From Temnopleurus reevesii (Eukaryota; Echinodermata; Echinoidea; Temnopleuroida; Temnopleuridae), in NCBI GenBank assembly GCA_036244855.1, contig BQKZ01001506.1:61816-86815 (forward strand): 25,000 nucleotides of DNA, in the 5' to 3' direction. Positions within the stretch are counted from its first letter, which is position 1, and each line of letters begins with the position of its first letter. The notes below the pieces were generated by a model. It was not told the DNA's origin. It saw only the letters and a list, made by a program, of their open reading frames with translations, and made no database searches. Below are positions 20,541-25,000 of the stretch, piece by piece. Made by a program: the position numbers and the translations under genes.

Positions 20541-21607
20541 AAAACTAAACTACTCCTTTATAAAAGGGAATGAGTCTCTTTCAAGTTAATGCTTTTACAG
20601 AGTTATATTACTCCCAAATGGTGTCATGTAGGCGCTATAACCTTTCATCCTCCTGCTAATCGGAAATTTGCCCCCCCCCCCAAAAAAAAAAAAAACCAAC
20701 AACAACAAAAAGCTGAGATGAGATTATTCAAGATGTGCTCACCACCCCGCATCCTTTCGCGAAGTAAAGTAGAATGCCCTCATATATTCTTCTCATACTT
20801 AGTTCCTCTCCATTCTGTTTTAAACATGTCGAACACAGAAGATTCTACTCGAGAGTTTCTGTCCGACATCGTTTGGATTTTCTAGTAAAGATTGTTTATT
20901 CGAGCGAAATTGGGAGTTTACACCCGTTTGAGCAGTCAAGCTAGAAACAAGTGCAGTTTATGATGCTTGAAAGGCACGCACGAATTATTTATTGAGATAG
21001 AGCTCGTGAATGCAAACGACAAAATAGTGGGGTAGTATTCATTAAATTTGATGATTAGGTGGAAGAAAATCAAGATTTCTCTACGTAAGTAAAAAAAAAA
21101 AAAATACGTCAATTCGTATTCTGGTGCAAACTGTTGATGGACTTCATTTAGGAATGACAAGTATTTACAGTAAAGCAAACAATTGACATGGAGTTTCGGA
21201 TTTTTCCCATCTGTATTTTCAATCGTAGTTTGAAAGTACAAGTTATACAAAAAGATCATGAACACATTATATATATATTGCAAAAATAGCAGGTTTGTAG
21301 AAAGAAGGGTTTGAACTATTACGGTTTTAAACTCTTATCCCGATTGATGTCTTAATTTGTGTGCTTTCACACATTAGATGGCAGTTCCTGACAATTTTGA
21401 CAACGAAGACACTAAAAAAAAGAAGAAAAGTATGAGTTTTGTTCAAGATTCTTTTTTATTTTTCCATCTTTTCATCAACGTGTTACAACCATTTAAATTC
21501 AAAACTATATAATTCCCCGCTATTCTATTTCTAAATATCACTTTCTCTCTTTTTTTATTCTTATTGGAATATGTTATTGCCTTCCTCGTTTAAGAAAAAT
21601 CTTTCTT
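20541..21607. repeat. duplicated segment 2, haplotype copy 1
   Basis: Begins AAAACTAAACTACTCC, exactly as does the sequence after the N at 21608, and ends in CTTCCTCGTTTAAG..CTTTCT, which recurs at 23383-23413. Differences from copy 2 are spread through the whole length, with three large insertions in copy 2. It includes a C11A14 run at 20671-20695. A matching open-frame tail in both copies differs mostly at non-synonymous positions, so it is not a conserved protein. Confidence 0.8.
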
Positions 21608-22328
21608 NAAAACTAAACTACTCCTTTATAAAAGGGAATGAGTCGCTTTCAAGTTAATGCTTTTATAGCGTTATATTAGTCCCAAATGGTGTCATGTGGG
21701 CGCTACATCCGATTTACTACCCAAGAACACTCTTTATTTTTTAGTGTGTTGCTCAAATGATTTGTAAACCCAGGAGACTAATCAGTAGAAACCTTTCATC
21801 CTCATGCTAATCGGAAATTTGCCCCCCCCCAAAAAAAAAAAAAAACAACAACAAAAAACAACAACAACAACAAAAAGCTGTGATGAAATTATTCTAGATG
21901 TGATCACCCCCATCCTTTCGCAAGGAAAAATAGAATGCCCTCATATATTCCTATCATACTTATCTCCTCTCCATCCTGTTTTAAACATGTCGAACACAGT
22001 AGATTCTACTCGAGAGTTTCTGGCCGACATCGTTTGGGTTTTCTAGTAAAGATTGTTAATTCGAGCAAAATTGGGAGTTTACACCCGTTTGAGCAGTCAA
22101 GCTAGAAACAAGTGCAGTTTATGATGCTTGAAAGGCACGCACGATTTTTTTTTTTTTTATTGAGATAGAGCTCGTGAATGCAAACGACAAAATAGTGGGG
22201 TAGTATTCATTAAATTTAACAATTAGATAGATGAAAATGAGGAATAGATGAAAATAAAGATTTCTCTATGTAAGTAACAATTACATAAATTTGTATTCTT
22301 ATGCAAACTGGTGATGGAATACATTAAG

Positions 22329-22416
22329 AAACAACGTCTGGACGGACGCACGGACGCACGGACGCAAAAAAAATTTGCCTCCGGCACCACCTTACGGTGG
22401 CGGAGGCATAAAAAAG
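22329..22416. mobile_element. small insertion with GACGCACG repeats and GC hairpin
   Basis: Absent from the equivalent place in copy 1 (about 21148-21152). It holds three tandem GGACGCAC-type units (22340-22366), an A-run, then a hairpin GCCTCCGGCACCAC / GGTGGCGGAGGC (22377-22407). It looks like the terminal fragment of a dispersed repeat; the parent element is not identifiable here. Confidence 0.6.
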
Positions 22417-22578
22417 AATGACAAGTATTTACAGTAAGGTAAACAATTAACAAAAAGTTACCTATCCGTACTTTCAATCGCAGTTTGAAAAGTACAAGTT
22501 ATACAAAACATCATGAACACATTGTATATATTGCAAAAATAGCAGGTTTGTAGAAAGAAGGGTTTGAACTATTTTAAA

Positions 22579-23136
22579 TTTAAAAGAAGAGTCTATCCAA
22601 AAATGACAATTTTTTTAACAGAAGCAAACAAAATTGGAGAGCAGAACAAAAAAAGTTTGAGGAAAATCGGGCAACTAATAACAAAGTTATGAATTTTTAA
22701 AGATTAGAAAAAGCAGGCAAATCAGTGCAAATTTCCAGGCATGTTGACAATTTGATGACATCACGGGTACACAACTAACCATTCATCCTATTTATATTTG
22801 TAGTGCAAAATTTATCATTTTTACAGAAAGACACAAAATTTGTATCAATGTAAACATGCAAATAGGGGAGCTACATATCTATCCTCAAGATATCCTACAG
22901 ATAAACTTGTGAGGAAATCTTATTTGGGGTAAAAAAGTAACATTTTTTAACATTGATATCAATATCATAAACATTTAGTTGTGCACCTATGACGTCATCA
23001 ATTGCCAATTTGTCTAGATATTCAAACATTCATAACTTTCTTACTAGTTGTCCGATTTCACTCAAACTTTTTTTTCTGCTCACAAAATTTTTCTGCATCT
23101 GTTGAAAAAAAAATATTATTTTAGGGTAGACTCTCC
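22579..23136. mobile_element. ~560 bp foldback element, allele-specific
   Basis: Imperfect long inverted repeat. The left part starts TTTAAAAGAAGAGTCTATCC, and the right part ends in a GGGTAGACTCTCC type complement. Internal words AAGTTTGAG..ATCGG and GATGACATCAC/GTGATGTCATC-like arms correspond across the centre. Flanking TTTTAAA at 22572-22578 and 23137-23143 corresponds to a single TTTTAAA in the empty copy (21325-21331), so a TTAA or TTTTAAA target duplication is likely. There are no coding frames. It is the same structural class as 10999-11583, with different sequence. Confidence 0.78.
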
Positions 23137-23413
23137 TTTTAAACTCTTTTTCCGATTGGTGTCTTGATTTGTGTGTTTTCACACAATAGATAGCAGTTCT
23201 TGACAATTTTGACAACGAAGACGTTCAAAAAGAAGAAAGTATGCGTTTTCTTAAAGATTGTTTTTGATGTTTCAATCTTTTCATCAACGTGTTACAATCA
23301 TTTCAATTCAAAACTATATAATTCTCCGCTATTTTATTTCTAAATATCACTCCTCTCTTTTTTATTAGTCTTGGAATATGTTATTGCCTTCCTCGTTTAA
23401 GAAAAATCTTTCT

Positions 23414-23803
23414 CCTCTCTTCAAGGTCAGAATTTCAAAGCGCTTGAAATATTCAATTGTTCATTCTTATGCCATACGATCGAAGCAAGCCTCTAATGGG
23501 TAAACCGAAACGTTTCCAACTGTATCATTTTCATTTTACTGCGGACAATAGGTAGAAGGCAAAAAACGGCTTTTATGCTGTTAAAATTGATGTGTATGCT
23601 CGAAGAGAGAGAAAAAGTATGGTAATTGATGCTTATTGCCCCTTTGAGTCGTAAAAGCGTTCAGATAGATAGAGGTAAATAAAAGTGAACTGTAATTTCT
23701 CAAACACGCTTGGCACTTAATCGAGCAATTCCATACGATGCGAATGATTGACATTTCTTGCTTTTTTTCTCATGTTCAGAATGTGTACTTCCGCAGGCTT
23801 TTA
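23414..23803. other. non-coding spacer
   Basis: AT-rich sequence between the second duplicated segment and MITE copy 9. Nothing recognised. Confidence 0.45.
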
Positions 23804-23934
23804 AGCCCTGGTCACATAGGACCCCGGAAGCAACACGATTCACCCCGACTCTTTGTTAATTCACAGTTAACTGCCTCAGAACAACGAGTCGGGGTGGATC
23901 GTGTTGCTTCCGGGGCGCTATGTGACCGGGGCTT
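23804..23934 (+). mobile_element. palindromic MITE, copy 9 (subfamily B)
   Basis: Full ~131 bp copy with TTA at 23801-23803 and 23935-23937. The arms and centre are close to copies 3 and 5. The right arm has GGATCG for GAATCG and GGCGCTATG for GGTCCTATG. A plus-strand open frame across it is a by-product of the palindrome. Confidence 0.92.
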
Positions 23935-24020
23935 TTAGGTAATGGATTTGCTGTCATGAAAATAAAACATGAGACAGACTTTCGATAGAAAAAAAGAACA
24001 TGAGTTGTTTTAGTACAAAG

Positions 24021-24255
24021 AAAGAAAATTATGTAGCTATTTCAAACTGAATGTTGGGCTTTCACATATTGCGTCAATAAATAATTTATTTTTTTTACCT
24101 CAGATATTATTTTCAAAGACATTTTATGGAATTTTTCAGGCCTCCAAATCTGAGACAAGAATAGAAACACTTCGAATCCCTCTTTTATCATCATGTAAAA
24201 AGGAAGCTAATGCTGAAAATGGGAAAAGAATGAATAAAATTGATATGAAAACGAA
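24021..24255. repeat. tandem repeat unit 1
   Basis: Two blocks: A1 (24021-24081, AAAGAAAATTATGTAG..TCACATATTGCGTCAATAAA) and B1 (24086-24255, TTTACCTCAGATATT..CAGGCCTCCAAATCTGAGAC..GAAAACGAA). Both recur in the next ~430 bases with modest divergence, and there is no N between, so this duplication is probably real. Confidence 0.8.
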
Positions 24256-24256
24256 T

Positions 24257-24689
24257 AAAGAAAATTATGTAGATATTTCAATCTGAATGTTAGGCTTTCA
24301 CATATTATGTCAATAAACAGACCGCTATGAGTAAAAGCATCTATTCCAAACAAAAAACAAAACGAATCTAACGAATACATGCGTAATTATAGACAGTAAG
24401 TTTCTTAATATGACACTTTAACTACTTTAAACCAGTAATACATTACAAGTCTGATAGCGTTATTTCTGTTTAATCATAATTCCTCGGTCCTATGTGATAT
24501 ACAATTCATGTTTATGTTTTTTTTTTTTGTACCTCAGATATCATTTGCAAAGATAATTTATGGAATCTTTCAGGCCTCCAAATCTGGGACAAGAATAGAA
24601 CCACTTAGAATCCATCTTTTATCATCATGAAAAAAGGAAGCTAATGATGAAAATGGGAAAGGATTGAATAAAATTGATTTGAAAACGAA
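24257..24689. repeat. tandem repeat unit 2 with 194-base insertion
   Basis: A2 (24257-24317) and B2 (24512-24689) repeat unit 1, but are separated by a 194-base segment (24318-24511) missing from unit 1. That segment contains GGTCCTATGTGAT near its end, 12 bases of which match the MITE arm; this may be coincidence or the trace of an excised or decayed MITE. Confidence 0.75.
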
Positions 24690-25000
24690 CTCGGGTCAAA
24701 CTATATTCCCTCATGAGATAAGAAATAAAGTCCTTCAACCTAAATGATTTTCTTCTGAAGTGTTAAAAATTGCTGCTGTCACTTGGTCGTATTTATGGAA
24801 TCTCGGTTGATACAACGATGACGTGACACCGATATTATATCAGTACCTTGTCATTTATATCAACCCAGTTTTTACCGACATAAGGTATAAGCTATCATAA
24901 GAAAATCATTAACGTTAACACATTAGAAGCCAAGCTGAATTCTCATTAATGAAACAAATTATTCCCGAACACCAAGGAAGACCAGTGCAATGATACTTAT
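24690..25000. other. non-coding window end
   Basis: AT-rich sequence with no recognised gene or repeat up to the end of the window. Confidence 0.45.

Larger units (their letters stand above)
21609..23413. repeat. duplicated segment 2, haplotype copy 2
   Basis: Counterpart of 20541-21607 with three extra blocks: about 21707-21790 (holding an AACACT..AGTGTGTT hairpin), about 22329-22416, and a foldback element at about 22579-23136. Outside these it aligns co-linearly with copy 1. It includes a T-run at 22146-22158 that is absent from copy 1. Confidence 0.8.

Noticed and set aside
20589..20885. Open frame whose C-terminal part is shared with 21804-22046
   Set aside because: Similarity is due to the duplicated segment. 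Nearly all differences between the copies change an amino acid, and both frames run through a C/A homopolymer, so there is no sign of coding constraint.
20936..21283. 115-residue minus-strand open frame
   Set aside because: The matching region in the second copy is broken by insertions and frame changes, and it contains homopolymer-encoded Phe runs.
7571..23934. CRISPR-like array from regularly recurring ~130 bp repeats
   Set aside because: Spacing is irregular (hundreds to thousands of bases), repeats are palindromic with target duplications, and the DNA is eukaryotic.

Overview
The window looks like AT-rich non-vertebrate metazoan DNA, most likely a marine deuterostome such as an echinoderm. 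The reasons are a single-exon animal GPCR, long non-coding stretches, SINE-like repeats with ATT/AAT-rich tails and 'AAGCGC' heads or tails, and dense palindromic MITEs. The exact species cannot be read from the sequence. It is a draft short-read scaffold: bases 1-38 are a Nextera mate-pair junction adapter, and three single-base N joins (14222, 19354, 21608) each sit between two copies of the same sequence.

Layout. 1-38 is adapter. 39-2586 is non-coding DNA with a (GT)-rich tract, a C13 run, two hairpins and a possible CCAAT/GC-box promoter. 2587-3771 is the one convincing gene, an intronless rhodopsin-family receptor of the somatostatin / allatostatin-C type. 3772-7567 is AT-rich and apparently empty. 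From 7.5 kb onward the window is a repeat landscape. Eight full copies and one truncated copy of a ~130 bp near-perfect palindrome flanked mostly by TTA (a non-autonomous, probably Harbinger-like MITE) lie at 7.57, 8.83, 9.43, 10.15, 16.55, 17.88, 18.18, 19.36 and 23.80 kb. One of them is nested in a second foldback element at 10.1-10.4 kb. A 585 bp foldback with ~271 bp arms lies at 11.0-11.6 kb. A GC-rich foldback is at 13.8 kb, a three-unit minisatellite with CT-rich tails at 15.1-15.7 kb, and a tandemly repeated locus at 24.0-24.7 kb.

Two apparent tandem duplications, 18287-19353/19355-20261 and 20541-21607/21609-23413, are best read as two haplotypes of one locus placed end to end by the scaffolder. 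If so, they show allele-specific insertions: a SINE-like element, a ~560 bp foldback with its empty site, and an ~85 bp fragment.

No multi-gene system, operon, CRISPR array, rRNA or intact tRNA was found. The most distinctive biology is the palindromic MITE family, whose two arms carry matching subfamily-specific changes, and the TE-driven differences between alleles.
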